Positions 52,233-61,563 are shown, counted from the stretch's first letter. The stretch is 64,000 nucleotides of DNA from JAWVFM01 sp963841455 (GCA_963841455.1 CAWJCU010000009.1:62001-126000); one strand, 5' to 3'. Notes: a model not told the origin generated them from the sequence alone. A program made the numbers and translations.

Positions 52233-53759
52233 ATGATCGGCACGAAGGGAAACGGAGTGCGGCAGCTCACCAGCCTCGACGCGCAGTTCCTGGCGCTCGA
52301 GACCCCACGACAGACTGGCCACGTAGGTGGCCTGGCGATCCTGGACCCCGAGTCAAGGCCCGGGGCGCCGCTCGACATCACCGCCATCCAGGAGCTGATC
52401 GCGGACCGGCTGCCGTTGCTGCCACCAATGCGCTGGCGTCTGGCCGAGGTGCCGCTGGGCCTCGACTACCCCTACTGGGTCGACGATGCCGACTTCGATT
52501 TGGAGTACCACGTCCGCGAGCTCGCGCTACCCGCGCCCGGCAGCGACGCGCAGCTCGCCGAGCAGGTGGCGCGGATCTTCGCCCGGCCGCTCGACCGCGC
52601 CCGCCCGCTGTGGGAGCTCTACCTGATCTGGGGCCTCGAGTCGGGGAACGTCGCGATGCTGACCAAGATCCACCACGCGCTGATCGATGGGCTGTCCGGC
52701 GCGGAGATCCTGGGGGCGCTATTCGACCTCGAGCCGGAGGGCCGCGAGGTCACCGAGCGGATGCCGGCACCCGACGAGCGGCCGAGCGACGCGGCGATGC
52801 TCGCCCGTGGGATCGCCGGACTACCGCGATACCCGCTGCGGATGCTGCGCTCGCTCCCATCCGCCCTGCCGAACCTCGACGAGACGCCATTCGGGACGAT
52901 TCCCGGCACCCACGCGGTCGCGCGGCTGGCCGAGCGGGCCGGGAAGGCCATCGGGCGGGACGGCGTGCTCGAGAAGCGCAGCAACCTGAAAGCGCCGAAG
53001 ACCTCCTTCAACGGCCGCGTCTCCCCCCATCGCCGCTTCGCCTTCGGACAGCTCTCACTCGACGAGGTGAAGAAGGTCAAGAACGAACACGGCGTCACCG
53101 TCAACGACGTCGTCGTCTCGATCTGCGCTGGCGCGGTGCGCCGTTGGCTCGTCGATCACGGTGAGCTGCCGAGCGACCCGCTCGTGGCGCAGATCCCGGT
53201 GTCGGTGCGCACCAGCGAGCAGGCGGGCACCTACGGCAACCGGATCATGCTGATGTCGGCGCCGCTGTTCACGAACGAGCCGGACCCGGTCGCGCGCCTC
53301 CGCCGCACGCACGAGGCGATGGGCGACATGAAGCAACGCCACCGCGCCCTTCCCGCCGGCCTCCTCCAGGACGCAAACCACTTCATCCCTCCAGCCGTGT
53401 TCGCCCGCGCCGCGCGCGCCACCTTCACGGTCGCGACCTCGAGCCGCGGCCGGCCGACCTGGAACCTCGTGATCTCGAACGTCCCCGGTCCGCAGACTCC
53501 CCTCTACTGCGCGGGCGCAAGGGTCGTGGCCAACTATCCGGTCTCGGTGATCACCGACGGCATGGGGCTCAACATCACCGTCATGAGCTACTGCGGGAGC
53601 ATGGACTTCGGCATCGTCTCCGACCGCGATCAGATGCCCGACGTCCAGTGCCTGATCGACTGGATCTCGGACGAGCTCGACGAGCTCAAGCCGAAGCGGC
53701 GGGGGCGGCGCGGACGCTCCAACGGCGCCAAGGCCGACGCGGCCCCCACCTCCGCCTAG
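52233..53759 (+). CDS. Wax ester synthase/diacylglycerol acyltransferase (WS/DGAT)
   Basis: 508 residues. The catalytic HHALIDG (His147-His148...Asp152) is preceded by PLDRARPLWELYLIWGLESG; later NEHGVTVNDVVVSICAGAVR and LVISNVPGPQTPLYCAGARV mark the family. It esterifies long-chain alcohol or diacylglycerol with acyl-CoA, giving storage wax or triacylglycerol. Intact. ATG at 52233; GTG for VRQLTSLDAQFLALE is an alternative. Fits the alcohol- and lipid-handling genes in the window. Confidence 0.93.
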   Translation: MIGTKGNGVRQLTSLDAQFLALETPRQTGHVGGLAILDPESRPGAPLDITAIQELIADRLPLLPPMRWRLAEVPLGLDYPYWVDDADFDLEYHVRELALPAPGSDAQLAEQVARIFARPLDRARPLWELYLIWGLESGNVAMLTKIHHALIDGLSGAEILGALFDLEPEGREVTERMPAPDERPSDAAMLARGIAGLPRYPLRMLRSLPSALPNLDETPFGTIPGTHAVARLAERAGKAIGRDGVLEKRSNLKAPKTSFNGRVSPHRRFAFGQLSLDEVKKVKNEHGVTVNDVVVSICAGAVRRWLVDHGELPSDPLVAQIPVSVRTSEQAGTYGNRIMLMSAPLFTNEPDPVARLRRTHEAMGDMKQRHRALPAGLLQDANHFIPPAVFARAARATFTVATSSRGRPTWNLVISNVPGPQTPLYCAGARVVANYPVSVITDGMGLNITVMSYCGSMDFGIVSDRDQMPDVQCLIDWISDELDELKPKRRGRRGRSNGAKADAAPTSA

Positions 53760-53813
53760 CTGCCCCGCCGCGCGGCGAGGGGTTACCCCCTCTCTAACCT
53801 GCTTGCGGGGCAG
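53760..53813 (+). terminator. Nested hairpin after WS/DGAT
   Basis: CTGCCCCGC (53760-53768) pairs with GCGGGGCAG (53805-53813); inside, GAGGGG/CCCCTC around TTA. Nine-bp perfect outer stem directly after the stop. No T-tract, but strength and position fit a terminator or stabilising 3' structure. Confidence 0.5.
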
Positions 53814-53860
53814 GCTGAGGCCGCGTAACCGCGAACTTACCCCGACGGCACTCGAGTCAA

Positions 53861-55690
53861 ATGCCACGTCCCCGCGACAGCCGCTTGCCGTACATGCCGG
53901 GCATCGACGCCCTGCGCGCGATCGCCGTGCTGGCGGTGTTCTTCTACCACACGGGCGCCGGCTGGATGCCCGGGGGATTCCTCGGCGTCGACGTCTTCTT
54001 CGTCATCAGCGGCTACCTGATCACGGCCCTGCTGCTGAGCGAGATTCACGAGCGCGACCACATCAGCGTCATCGCGTTCTGGCTACGTCGTGCGCGGCGC
54101 CTGCTGCCGGCCGTGGCGGTGATGATCGCCGTGACGCTCGTCGTCGCGGCATTGGTCATCCCGAGCGACATCGCGAGCCTGCGCAGCGACGCCCTCTCCT
54201 CCCTGTTCTACGTCAACAACTGGCACCTGATCTTCACCCACCAGTCGTACTTCCAGGAGTTCGGCCAGCCTTCCCTCTTCAGGCACCTCTGGTCGCTCTC
54301 GGTCGAGGAGCAGTTCTATCTGTTCTGGCCGCTTCTGTTTGCGGCCGGGATCGCGCTCTTCGGGCGCAGGCGGCTCCTGCTCGGTGTTCTCGCCGGCGTC
54401 TTCCTCTCGACGGTCCTCATGATCGTCCTCTTCAACCCCGAGGGCAGCACCGACAGGGTGTTCTACGGCACCGATACCCGAGCGGTCGGCCTGCTGGTGG
54501 GCGTGGCGCTGGCGATGATCTGGCATCCCAGCGACCTGCGAAGGGCGGCGAGTCGCTCCGGCTGGTGGCTCGACGCGATCGGGCTGTTCGCGCTCTTCAT
54601 GGTCGTGCGGGACCTCTTCACCGTCCATGACTTCGAGCCGAGCCTCTATCGCGGCGGCTTTCTCCTGCTGGCGATCTGGACCGGCCTTCTCGTGGCGACC
54701 CTCGCCCATCCCGCCGCCAGGCTCGGGCGGATCCTCGGCAACAAGCCGATGGTCTGGCTCGGTCTGCGGAGCTACAGCTTCTACCTCTGGCACTGGCCGA
54801 TCCTCATGCTCACTCGGCCGCATCTCGACGTCTCGCTGAGCGGCCCGGTACTGGTGACCCTTCAGCTCGCCGCAACGCTCCTTCTCGCCGACCTCTCCTA
54901 CCGCTACGTCGAGCAGCCGTTCCGTCACCGGCGTGACTCGGCCTCTGCGCCCGGCTGGGTGCGACTCGGACGGCCGGCCCTCGCGGCGGCCGTCCTGGCG
55001 ACAGTCTTCCTGGTCGGCTGGAGCGGCCTCGTAACCACGAGCGGGAGCGGCGTTCAGCGGGCGAGCGCGCGACCGCGCACGAAGATCGTCACCACCGCGG
55101 CCGCGGTCCCTGCGGCCCCCGTCGCACGGGGGGAGCGCGGCGGCAACCCGGTGCGCGCCCTATCAGCGGGCACCTCGCAGCGCCCCGATGCCAAGCAGGC
55201 GCCCGGTAAGGGCAGCGGCGATGGCCGCTCAGGGGGCGCCGTCCTCGCGGTCGGCGACTCGGTCATGCTCGGCGCCGCGACGGACCTCGCGCAGACCCTT
55301 GGCGGCGAGACCATCGTGAACGCGAAGGAGGGCCGCCAGGCGACGGAGTACCCCGGCGTCATCGACGACTACCGGAAGAAGGGGGACCTGCCCGGCACCG
55401 TCATCATCCAAGTCGGCAACAACGGCCCGGTCTACTCCGACGAGCTGACGGCGATCCGCGACGCACTCAAGGGGGTCGCCCGCGTCTACTTAGTCAACGT
55501 CGAGGTCCCCCGCTCCTGGCAGGGCGAGGTCAACGGGGAGCTCGAGTCGTTCGTGAGTTCATGGCCCCAGGCCAAGCTGGTCGACTGGTATGACACCGTC
55601 CGATCCGGCATGACGTACGACGGCATCCACCTGAACCCCTCCGGCCAGGCCGCCTACACGAGCCTCATCACCGGCGCCGTGCGCGGCTGA
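53861..55690 (+). CDS. Acyltransferase 3 (OafA-like) with C-terminal SGNH domain
   Basis: 609 residues. N-terminal ~370 residues form the 10-TM acyltransferase: PGIDALRAIAVLAVFFYHTG with the catalytic-region His, GGFLGVDVFFVISGYLIT, RRARRLLPAVAVM and HLWSLSVEEQFYLFWPLLF. After a TM and a ~60-residue proline/glycine linker comes an SGNH domain: VLAVGDSVMLGAA (block I Ser), VIIQVGNNGPV (block III Asn) and YDGIHLNPSGQ (block V Asp-His). Transfers acyl groups onto extracytoplasmic polymers such as cell-wall glycans. Intact. Confidence 0.9.
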   Translation: MPRPRDSRLPYMPGIDALRAIAVLAVFFYHTGAGWMPGGFLGVDVFFVISGYLITALLLSEIHERDHISVIAFWLRRARRLLPAVAVMIAVTLVVAALVIPSDIASLRSDALSSLFYVNNWHLIFTHQSYFQEFGQPSLFRHLWSLSVEEQFYLFWPLLFAAGIALFGRRRLLLGVLAGVFLSTVLMIVLFNPEGSTDRVFYGTDTRAVGLLVGVALAMIWHPSDLRRAASRSGWWLDAIGLFALFMVVRDLFTVHDFEPSLYRGGFLLLAIWTGLLVATLAHPAARLGRILGNKPMVWLGLRSYSFYLWHWPILMLTRPHLDVSLSGPVLVTLQLAATLLLADLSYRYVEQPFRHRRDSASAPGWVRLGRPALAAAVLATVFLVGWSGLVTTSGSGVQRASARPRTKIVTTAAAVPAAPVARGERGGNPVRALSAGTSQRPDAKQAPGKGSGDGRSGGAVLAVGDSVMLGAATDLAQTLGGETIVNAKEGRQATEYPGVIDDYRKKGDLPGTVIIQVGNNGPVYSDELTAIRDALKGVARVYLVNVEVPRSWQGEVNGELESFVSSWPQAKLVDWYDTVRSGMTYDGIHLNPSGQAAYTSLITGAVRG

Positions 55691-55696
55691 CCCTCC

Positions 55697-58297
55697 CTAC
55701 AGACCGCAGAAGAACGGGAACTGGCTCGACCCGTGCTGCGTGAACGGGAACTGGCTCGACCCGTGGTCGACGCCGAGCGGTACCGTCTTCCCCGGCGCGA
55801 GGCCTGGCCGCGCCGCCCCGATGACGCGCGAAGGAGGGGCTGCGAACCCGCGCTTGGGGACGAGGCGCAGGTAGGAGCGAAGGGAGGCCTCGGTGCGCGC
55901 GGCGCCGGGAGCCGCGACACCCACCGTTCGGACCGCCCCGTCGCGCACGGAGTAGACGAGGACGGAGCCCTCCAGCGAGTGAGTCCACAGACCGGGGCCG
56001 ATCTGTCTCGCGCCGATGTGACGAAGCCGCGCGACGCCCGCGCCGGGGCGGACTCCGCCGGCCTTGGTCCCGGGCGCGGTGCTCGCGACCAGGGCCACCG
56101 ATCCGCCCGGCGTCAGCACCGCGTTCGCCGCGCCGCGGCGGTTGCGCTTGCCGGCGACGCAGTAGCTCCACGCCCGTGTCCTCTTGAGCGGCTGCCCGGC
56201 GCGCTCCAGGAGCGACTTGTAGGACAGCCTAAGGCGAAGTGGGCCCAGGCCCCGCGACCTGATGCGCGAGCGGGCACTGAGGCAGCGGCTTGACGGCACG
56301 CCGTCCGCCCGCTCCCACATCTCGAGATAGGCCTCGGAGCCACGCAGCATGTCTCGCCGGATCTTCGGGCCGCCCGTCTTCTGGACCTCGTCGAGCCAGT
56401 CCGCGTAAAGCCCGTAGTGAGCGACGCCCTCCTTGGCGTAGTCGAAGATCCGCTCGCCCGTGCGCTGCTCGTGGACGGTCGTCGCGCCATCGATCGACTT
56501 GAACGGGTAGGTGACGGAGTCGGGCGAGCCCGCCGGCGCCGGTGCCCCCTGGGTGGCGAGCCCGCCGAGATCGGCTCCGTAGCCCCACCCGAAGTAGTAG
56601 GGCGTGCGCTTGGGCCGGTATGTGCGCCAGGCATCGACGAAACCCTGCGCCGAGCCCGCGCCCGGGAACGCCATGCCGCCGAGCTTCCAGATCCGGGGCC
56701 AGTCGCCGGGGTCCATCCAGCCGTGCGGGGAGATGACCCCGGAGTAGTGGCGGGCCTCGAGCAGCTTGAGGGTCTCGTCAACGCCACGCTGGCTCATGTG
56801 GTCGGGGTTGACGATCATCCCCATGTCCATCATCCGGCGCACCGTGTGCCGCCCGAGCGCCGTGAGGCCGCGGGTGTTGCAGTGGGGCGCCTTCGGATAG
56901 GCGGGCAGGGTCCCGGGCGCCACGCCGAGCTGCGCGAGCAACGTCGACAGGAACGCGCTGGCGGTTGGCTCCCCCGCCTCGATCGTGTTGTCGTGCTCGG
57001 GGCCCTTGCAGGTCTCCGCGCTCCAGAACGATCCGTAGCTCAGGCGGTTCGCGGCGTTGATGAGAACGCCGATCGGCCCGCCATCGAACCGCACGCCCGT
57101 CAGCGGGTTGTCGAACTTGTTGAGCAGCAGGGAGGAACGAACGCCGCGCCTGTGGAGGTCGGCCAGGCCGTTGTCGATCGTGCTGCGGTCGCAGCCCGCG
57201 GGATCCGCGCCCTTACAGTCGAATAGCTCCGAGACCTCGACCTCGAGGACGACGGCCATCCTGCCGCTGTTGATCACCCGGCGGGCCTGGAAGGGATTGC
57301 GGACGATCTGGAAGAAACCCTTGCCCGGCCCGCCCGCCTGCGCGTCGACGTAGCGCTGCAGCTGCTTGACGTCTTGTAGGCCCTTGTGAACGGTGGCCAT
57401 CTCGTCGCACGAGTTCCGCCGGTTGGTCATCAGCTCGCAGAGGATCCGGTTCTCGTTCACCGGCATCACGATCATCCGCAGCCCCGACTTCCACACCCGC
57501 TGGAGCCAGCGGTAGTAGGTGCCCTCGTAGGTCAGGTTCGTTCGCGCCCAGGCCGAGAGCTTCGGCCAGCCGGTCGTGTCGTGGGGGTGTTCCGGCGCGC
57601 CGTAGTTGAGGAAGTTCTGCACCGGGGCGCTGGCCCCCTGCGGGCCCTCGATGCTCGCGCAGTCGGGCAGAGCCGCGGGGATCCCGTACGGGCTCCATGG
57701 ACGGCCGCAATGGAAGTTCCCGCCCAGGTACTCGTAGGTCATCCAGTGCATGTGGCCGTCGAGAACGCCCCGCACCTGTCCGTATGGCGTCTGCCCCTTT
57801 GCGGGCTTGCCGCTCACGTTCAGCGATGCCTCGGGGAACCTGACGCAGCCGGCGGCCGGCTCGAGGCGGAACCGCGACACCGAGCCGGCGCCCGAGCGCG
57901 ACGCGAGCGAGAGATCGGAGCCGTCCATGGACAGGACGCTCCCCTTCGCAGAAGCCGGCGAGAGCGTGAAGGTCCGGCCCGGCGCCGGGGCGAGGCGCCA
58001 ATCCGCGGCCGGGCTCGGCTGCGCGGCGCGGCTTACCGAACCGCCGCCGACCGCCAGGAAGTCGTGCGCTTTGCCGAACAGCATGTAGCTCCCCAGGCGC
58101 GTTGCCTTGAAGCGCTGGCTGGCGACGATGGAGGGCGCCGGTCCCCCACTCGCGGGCGCCAGCGAATAGCAGCCGCCGGCGACGGAGTAGCGAGTCGTCT
58201 TAGCCGTTGCGGACCCGGGCGCCACCAAGGCGATTGCAAGGGCCGCGAACGCGCATGCTGCTGCGCTCCAGGCGCGGGGCCCCGCTCGTCCCTCCAT
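55697..58297 (-). CDS. Large exported metal-dependent hydrolase, M19 dipeptidase/amidohydrolase-like
   Basis: 866 residues with a signal peptide (AACAFAALAIALVAPGSATA). Residues ~35-170 are a beta-rich domain (fascin/lectin-like, unrecognised). Then VLDGHMHWMTYEYLGGNFHC (HxH, His182/184, first metal ligands), MIVMPVNENRILCELMTNRR, GRMAVVLEVEVSELFDC (Glu), GMIVNPDHMSQRGVDETLKL as in membrane dipeptidases, and SPHGWMDPGDWPR. The C-terminal ~200 residues are beta-rich, ending in a tandem HGSSQFPF repeat. Probably a TIM-barrel hydrolase on the cell surface; substrate unknown. TANNNT promoter upstream. Confidence 0.7.
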   Translation of the reverse strand: MEGRAGPRAWSAAACAFAALAIALVAPGSATAKTTRYSVAGGCYSLAPASGGPAPSIVASQRFKATRLGSYMLFGKAHDFLAVGGGSVSRAAQPSPAADWRLAPAPGRTFTLSPASAKGSVLSMDGSDLSLASRSGAGSVSRFRLEPAAGCVRFPEASLNVSGKPAKGQTPYGQVRGVLDGHMHWMTYEYLGGNFHCGRPWSPYGIPAALPDCASIEGPQGASAPVQNFLNYGAPEHPHDTTGWPKLSAWARTNLTYEGTYYRWLQRVWKSGLRMIVMPVNENRILCELMTNRRNSCDEMATVHKGLQDVKQLQRYVDAQAGGPGKGFFQIVRNPFQARRVINSGRMAVVLEVEVSELFDCKGADPAGCDRSTIDNGLADLHRRGVRSSLLLNKFDNPLTGVRFDGGPIGVLINAANRLSYGSFWSAETCKGPEHDNTIEAGEPTASAFLSTLLAQLGVAPGTLPAYPKAPHCNTRGLTALGRHTVRRMMDMGMIVNPDHMSQRGVDETLKLLEARHYSGVISPHGWMDPGDWPRIWKLGGMAFPGAGSAQGFVDAWRTYRPKRTPYYFGWGYGADLGGLATQGAPAPAGSPDSVTYPFKSIDGATTVHEQRTGERIFDYAKEGVAHYGLYADWLDEVQKTGGPKIRRDMLRGSEAYLEMWERADGVPSSRCLSARSRIRSRGLGPLRLRLSYKSLLERAGQPLKRTRAWSYCVAGKRNRRGAANAVLTPGGSVALVASTAPGTKAGGVRPGAGVARLRHIGARQIGPGLWTHSLEGSVLVYSVRDGAVRTVGVAAPGAARTEASLRSYLRLVPKRGFAAPPSRVIGAARPGLAPGKTVPLGVDHGSSQFPFTQHGSSQFPFFCGL
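55712..55765. repeat. 24-bp direct tandem repeat in the 3' end of the M19-like gene
   Basis: The 24-bp unit beginning GAACGGGAACTGG at 55712-55735 recurs exactly at 55742-55765, period 30 bp, encoding HGSSQFPF twice. It is coding, not an att site, and may be a duplicated C-terminal tag. Confidence 0.9.
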
Positions 58298-58304
58298 GGC
58301 GGCG

Positions 58305-58310
58305 AAGCTA
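58305..58310 (-). promoter_or_regulatory. TANNNT -10 box of the M19-like gene
   Basis: TAGCTT on the minus strand, 7 nt before ATG 58297. Confidence 0.5.
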
Positions 58311-58354
58311 CCAGGCTGTAACCCTGGAGGAGCCAGCTAACAGGAGGACGAAAC

Positions 58355-58756
58355 ATGACCGACACCGCGACGCAACTCGTCACCGGCACCGACTTCATCT
58401 GCGTCTCCACGCAGGACTTCGACGGCGCGCGCGAGTTCTACGGGGAGGTTCTCGGGCTCCCCGAATCGAAGCGATGGGGCACGATGCCCGCCGTCGAGTT
58501 CGAGACCGGGAACCTGACGATCGCGGTGATGCAGTCGGACGCGTTCGGGATCGAGTTCCGCGCCAACAACCACCCGATCGCGCTGCGGGTCGACGACGTC
58601 GAGTCGGCCAAAGCTGAGCTCGAGGCCCGGGGGGTCGAGTTCCGCGGCGACATCATCGACTCCGGTGTCTGCCATCAGGCGTTCTTCGAGGACCCGGACG
58701 GGAACGTCCTCGGGCTGCACCACCGCTACGCGCCGCCGGACCAGAAGCCCGGCTAG
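58355..58756 (+). CDS. VOC family protein
   Basis: 133 residues: FICVSTQDFDGAREFYGEVL and LGLPESKRWGTMPAVEFETG for the first module, then IALRVDDVESAKAELEARGV and FFEDPDGNVLGLHHRYAP for the second, with metal-binding His/Glu positions. Strong AGGAGGACG before the ATG. Overlaps the convergent LLM stop by one shared CTAG. Glyoxalase-like or antibiotic-binding; substrate unknown. Confidence 0.88.
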   Translation: MTDTATQLVTGTDFICVSTQDFDGAREFYGEVLGLPESKRWGTMPAVEFETGNLTIAVMQSDAFGIEFRANNHPIALRVDDVESAKAELEARGVEFRGDIIDSGVCHQAFFEDPDGNVLGLHHRYAPPDQKPG

Positions 58757-59766
58757 GCGCGAACCGCGGGCAGCACCTCGCGCGCGAACCGCTCGTTCGA
58801 CTCGGCGACCGCGTCGGGGTCGGCGTCGCGCGAGGCCGGCACCGCGACGATCCGCTCGAGTCCTCTCGCCAGCAGATCCCGCAACCGCTCGACGCAGTGC
58901 TCGGGCGGGCCGACAACCGTGAACCGCTCGAGGAAGTCGTCGGGCAGCAGCGTCGCGTGGTCGGCGCTCGCGAGACCGTGGCTCCGCTCATCGTAGGCGG
59001 CGGCGAGGCGCTCGATCGTCGCCCGATCGCGGTCGGGCAGGTCCTCGGTCGGGCCCTCGCTGACGAAGCGGGCGAAGATCGCAGCGCTTCCGCGGACCAT
59101 GTCGCGCGCGACCGCGGGATCATCGTGGACCGCGAAGTTCACGTAGGCGCCGAATGACGGCGGGCCGCCGAGCTCGCGGCGATCCAGCTCACCCCGCGCG
59201 ACCCCGAGAGCCCACTCGACCCGGTCCGGGTCGGCGCCGACGGTGAACGTGACCCGCTCAGCGTGGCGTGCGCCGAGCGCAATCGTTCGCGGGCCGCTCG
59301 CCGCGGCGTCGAGGGGGACCTTCGGAGCCGAGGGGTCGAGCCAGGCGAGGCGCGCCGTGGCACCGCTGGAGAGCTCCACCGCCTTCCCGCCGAGGAGCCC
59401 CTGCACCTCTGCGAACGCGCGCTCGAGCTCGGCGGTGGTCGCGGAGCGGCGGCCGAGCTGGGCGAGTGCTGAGTCCCCCCTACCCAGCGCCAGCACCGCC
59501 CGGCCACCTGACTCGGCCTGGAGGGTTGCGATGGCCGCCGCGGAGACCGCCGGGAGCCTCGTAATGGGGTTCGTAACCGCCGGACCGAGACGAAGGCGCT
59601 CGGTCTCCTTCGCGACGAGGGCGAGCTCAACGTAGGGGTCGGCAACGAGCGTCTCGCTGTCAGCGAGAAGCAGGCCGTCGAAACCCCAGTCCTCGAGCTG
59701 CCGGGCGAGCTCCACGGTGCGCCCGGGCGTCGGGAAGCCATGCAGCCAGACCTCATACGGACTCAT
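58753..59766 (-). CDS. LLM-class F420-dependent oxidoreductase
   Basis: 337 residues from MSPYEVWLHGFPTPGRTVEL. DWGFDGLLLADSETLVADPY, RLRLGPAVTNPITRLPAVSA and GGRAVLALGRGDSALAQLGR are the luciferase-like barrel and F420-binding segments, and ALGARHAERVTFTVGADPDR follows. C-terminal FTVVGPPEHCVERLRDLLAR is the class end. Intact. Start chosen at 59766 because upstream codons are outside the barrel. Divergent from the peroxiredoxin by 83 bp. Substrate unknown. Confidence 0.88.
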   Translation of the reverse strand: MSPYEVWLHGFPTPGRTVELARQLEDWGFDGLLLADSETLVADPYVELALVAKETERLRLGPAVTNPITRLPAVSAAAIATLQAESGGRAVLALGRGDSALAQLGRRSATTAELERAFAEVQGLLGGKAVELSSGATARLAWLDPSAPKVPLDAAASGPRTIALGARHAERVTFTVGADPDRVEWALGVARGELDRRELGGPPSFGAYVNFAVHDDPAVARDMVRGSAAIFARFVSEGPTEDLPDRDRATIERLAAAYDERSHGLASADHATLLPDDFLERFTVVGPPEHCVERLRDLLARGLERIVAVPASRDADPDAVAESNERFAREVLPAVRA

Positions 59767-59849
59767 GACAGGCCATTGACCATATCCGCCGCAGGAGGCT
59801 GGCCGCCGCGACTCCGTAGACTCGGAAAAAAGGACGAGGAGGTAGACGA

Positions 59850-60506
59850 ATGGCACTGAGGATTGGCGACACGGCACCCGACTTCGAGGCGGACACCACC
59901 GAGGGGCGCATCAGCTTCCACGAATGGATCGGCGACTCGTGGGCCGTCCTCTTCTCACACCCCAAGGACTTCACGCCGGTCTGCACGACCGAGCTGGGCT
60001 ACATGGCGAACGCGAAGCCCGAGTTCGACAAGCGGAACGTGAAGATCATCGGACTCTCCGTCGATTCCACGAGCGACCACGAAGGCTGGGCCAAGGACAT
60101 CGAGGAGACCCAGGGCACCGCGCCCAACTACCCCATCATCGCGGACGACGACTTCAGCATCTCGAAGGCGTACGGCATGCTGCCCGCGGACGTCTCGGGC
60201 GACCCGAAGGCGCGCACGCCGGCCGACAACCAGACCGTTCGCAACGTCTTCGTGATCGGCCCGGACAAGAAGATCAAGCTCATCCTCATCTATCCGATGA
60301 CGACCGGGCGCAACTTCGACGAGGTGCTGAGAGTGATCGACTCACTCCAGCTGACGGCGAAGCACAAGGTCTCGACGCCGGTCAACTGGAAGCACGGCGA
60401 GGACGTGATCATCGCCGGCTCCGTCAACGACGAGCAGGCGAAGGAGATCTTCGGCGAGTGGGAGTCCCCGAAGCCCTACATCCGGATCGTGCCGCAGCCG
60501 GACTGA
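59850..60506 (+). CDS. 1-Cys peroxiredoxin (Prx6 type)
   Basis: 218 residues. KDFTPVCTTELGYMA carries the peroxidatic Cys45 in the PxxxTxxC-type motif; LSVDSTSDHEGWAKDIEE and RNVFVIGPDKKIKLILIYP follow, and the Prx6 C-terminal extension VSTPVNWKHGEDVIIAGSVN has no resolving Cys. Reduces hydroperoxides. GAGGAGGT before the ATG gives strong SD. DUF2867 gene follows in the same direction. Confidence 0.95.
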   Translation: MALRIGDTAPDFEADTTEGRISFHEWIGDSWAVLFSHPKDFTPVCTTELGYMANAKPEFDKRNVKIIGLSVDSTSDHEGWAKDIEETQGTAPNYPIIADDDFSISKAYGMLPADVSGDPKARTPADNQTVRNVFVIGPDKKIKLILIYPMTTGRNFDEVLRVIDSLQLTAKHKVSTPVNWKHGEDVIIAGSVNDEQAKEIFGEWESPKPYIRIVPQPD

Positions 60507-60512
60507 ACCTCG

Positions 60513-61115
60513 ACGAGGCTCCCGAAAACCGCCTACACCGACCGCCCCTGGCGCGTCCACGAGGTCGTTCCCGACTTCCGGCTCGAGGACGTATGGGCCC
60601 TGCCGGGAGCCGGTAGCGCTGACGACTTCCCCCGGCTCGTCGAGATGATCACCTCGACGGACCCGGCCAAGGGCTCCTCGCGCGCGGCCCGCGCGCTTTG
60701 GGTCATCCGCTGGAAGCTCGGGGAGCTCTTCGGCTGGGACGAATCCGATTCGGGGGTCGGCGGCCGGGTGCCGACCCTGCGCGGCCGGCTGCCGGACGAC
60801 CTCCGGGACGCGCCCCGCCCGGAGTTCGAGGCGCTGCCGTTCTCGTCGCTCTATCTGACCGAGGACGAGTTCGCCGCTGAAATCGCCAACCGGACGATGC
60901 ACGGCGTGATGCACATCGGCGCCGTCCCGGACAACGCGGGCGGCTTCCGCGCTCAGATGGCCGTGCTCGTGAAGCCGAACGGATGGCTGGGCAGCGCCTA
61001 CATGGCGGCGATCCGGCCCTTCCGGCACCTCATCGTCTACCCGGCGATGATGCGAGATGGCGAGCGGAAATGGCGAGCCCGGATGGATGACCGCGCAGAG
61101 GGCTCGACCGTGTGA
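60513..61115 (+). CDS. DUF2867 family protein; start codon non-canonical or mutated
   Basis: About 200 residues: RLPKTAYTDRPWRVHEVVPD, FRLEDVWALPGAGSADDFP, SRAARALWVIRWKLGELFGW and HIGAVPDNAGGFRAQMAVLV. The frame is open directly after the peroxiredoxin stop, but the first ATG (60645) would drop the conserved RLPKTAYTDRPWR block; an ACG at 60513 sits where the ATG is expected. Either a rare start or a base error. SAYMAAIRPFRHLIVYPAM ends the domain. Function unknown. Confidence 0.7.
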   Translation, partial: TRLPKTAYTDRPWRVHEVVPDFRLEDVWALPGAGSADDFPRLVEMITSTDPAKGSSRAARALWVIRWKLGELFGWDESDSGVGGRVPTLRGRLPDDLRDAPRPEFEALPFSSLYLTEDEFAAEIANRTMHGVMHIGAVPDNAGGFRAQMAVLVKPNGWLGSAYMAAIRPFRHLIVYPAMMRDGERKWRARMDDRAEGSTV

Positions 61116-61145
61116 TCTGATCAGGACCCCGACGGAAGGAGAACG

Positions 61146-61484
61146 ATGGGCTTTCTCGACAAGGTCAAGGGAACGGCCAAACAGGCGGTGAGCCCCGGCG
61201 GCCAGATGGCCGAGCGCGACAAGATCATGAGGATCAACGAGGCCGGTGTCGAGGCCAAGGCGACCGTCAACTCGATGCGCGAGACCGGGACCCAGCTCGG
61301 CGGCGGACACCAGATCCAGTTCGGGCTGACCGTGCACCCGGCCGGTGGTGAGGACTACGCCGTGAGCATGGAGCAGTCGATGCACGACGCCACGCTCCAG
61401 GGCATCTCGGAGGGTGCTGACGTCGTCGTCAAGGTGGACCCCGAGGACCCGCAGTCGCTCATGGTCTGGGGACCCGCCAGCTGA
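61146..61484 (+). CDS. Small conserved actinobacterial hypothetical protein
   Basis: 112 residues. MGFLDKVKGTAKQAVSPGGQ, ERDKIMRINEAGVEAKATVN, GGGHQIQFGLTVHPAGGEDY and SEGADVVVKVDPEDPQSLMV. Helical first third, beta-rich rest with an OB-like alternation. Excellent GGAAGGAGAACG SD. No domain recognised with certainty; the VEAKATV and VKVDPEDP strands resemble small beta-domain proteins that bind ligands, but this is only shape. Confidence 0.7.
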   Translation: MGFLDKVKGTAKQAVSPGGQMAERDKIMRINEAGVEAKATVNSMRETGTQLGGGHQIQFGLTVHPAGGEDYAVSMEQSMHDATLQGISEGADVVVKVDPEDPQSLMVWGPAS

Positions 61485-61563
61485 GCACGCACGTCTCTGC
61501 TCATCGTCGAGAAGCGCAACCCAGTCGATCCGTGATCTGCCCCACGCGTTAACAAAGCGGCGA

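Noticed and set aside
55712..55765. 24-bp exact direct repeat as a possible attachment site
   Set aside because: In-frame coding repeat at a gene end, same strand, period 30 bp, with no integrase nearby.
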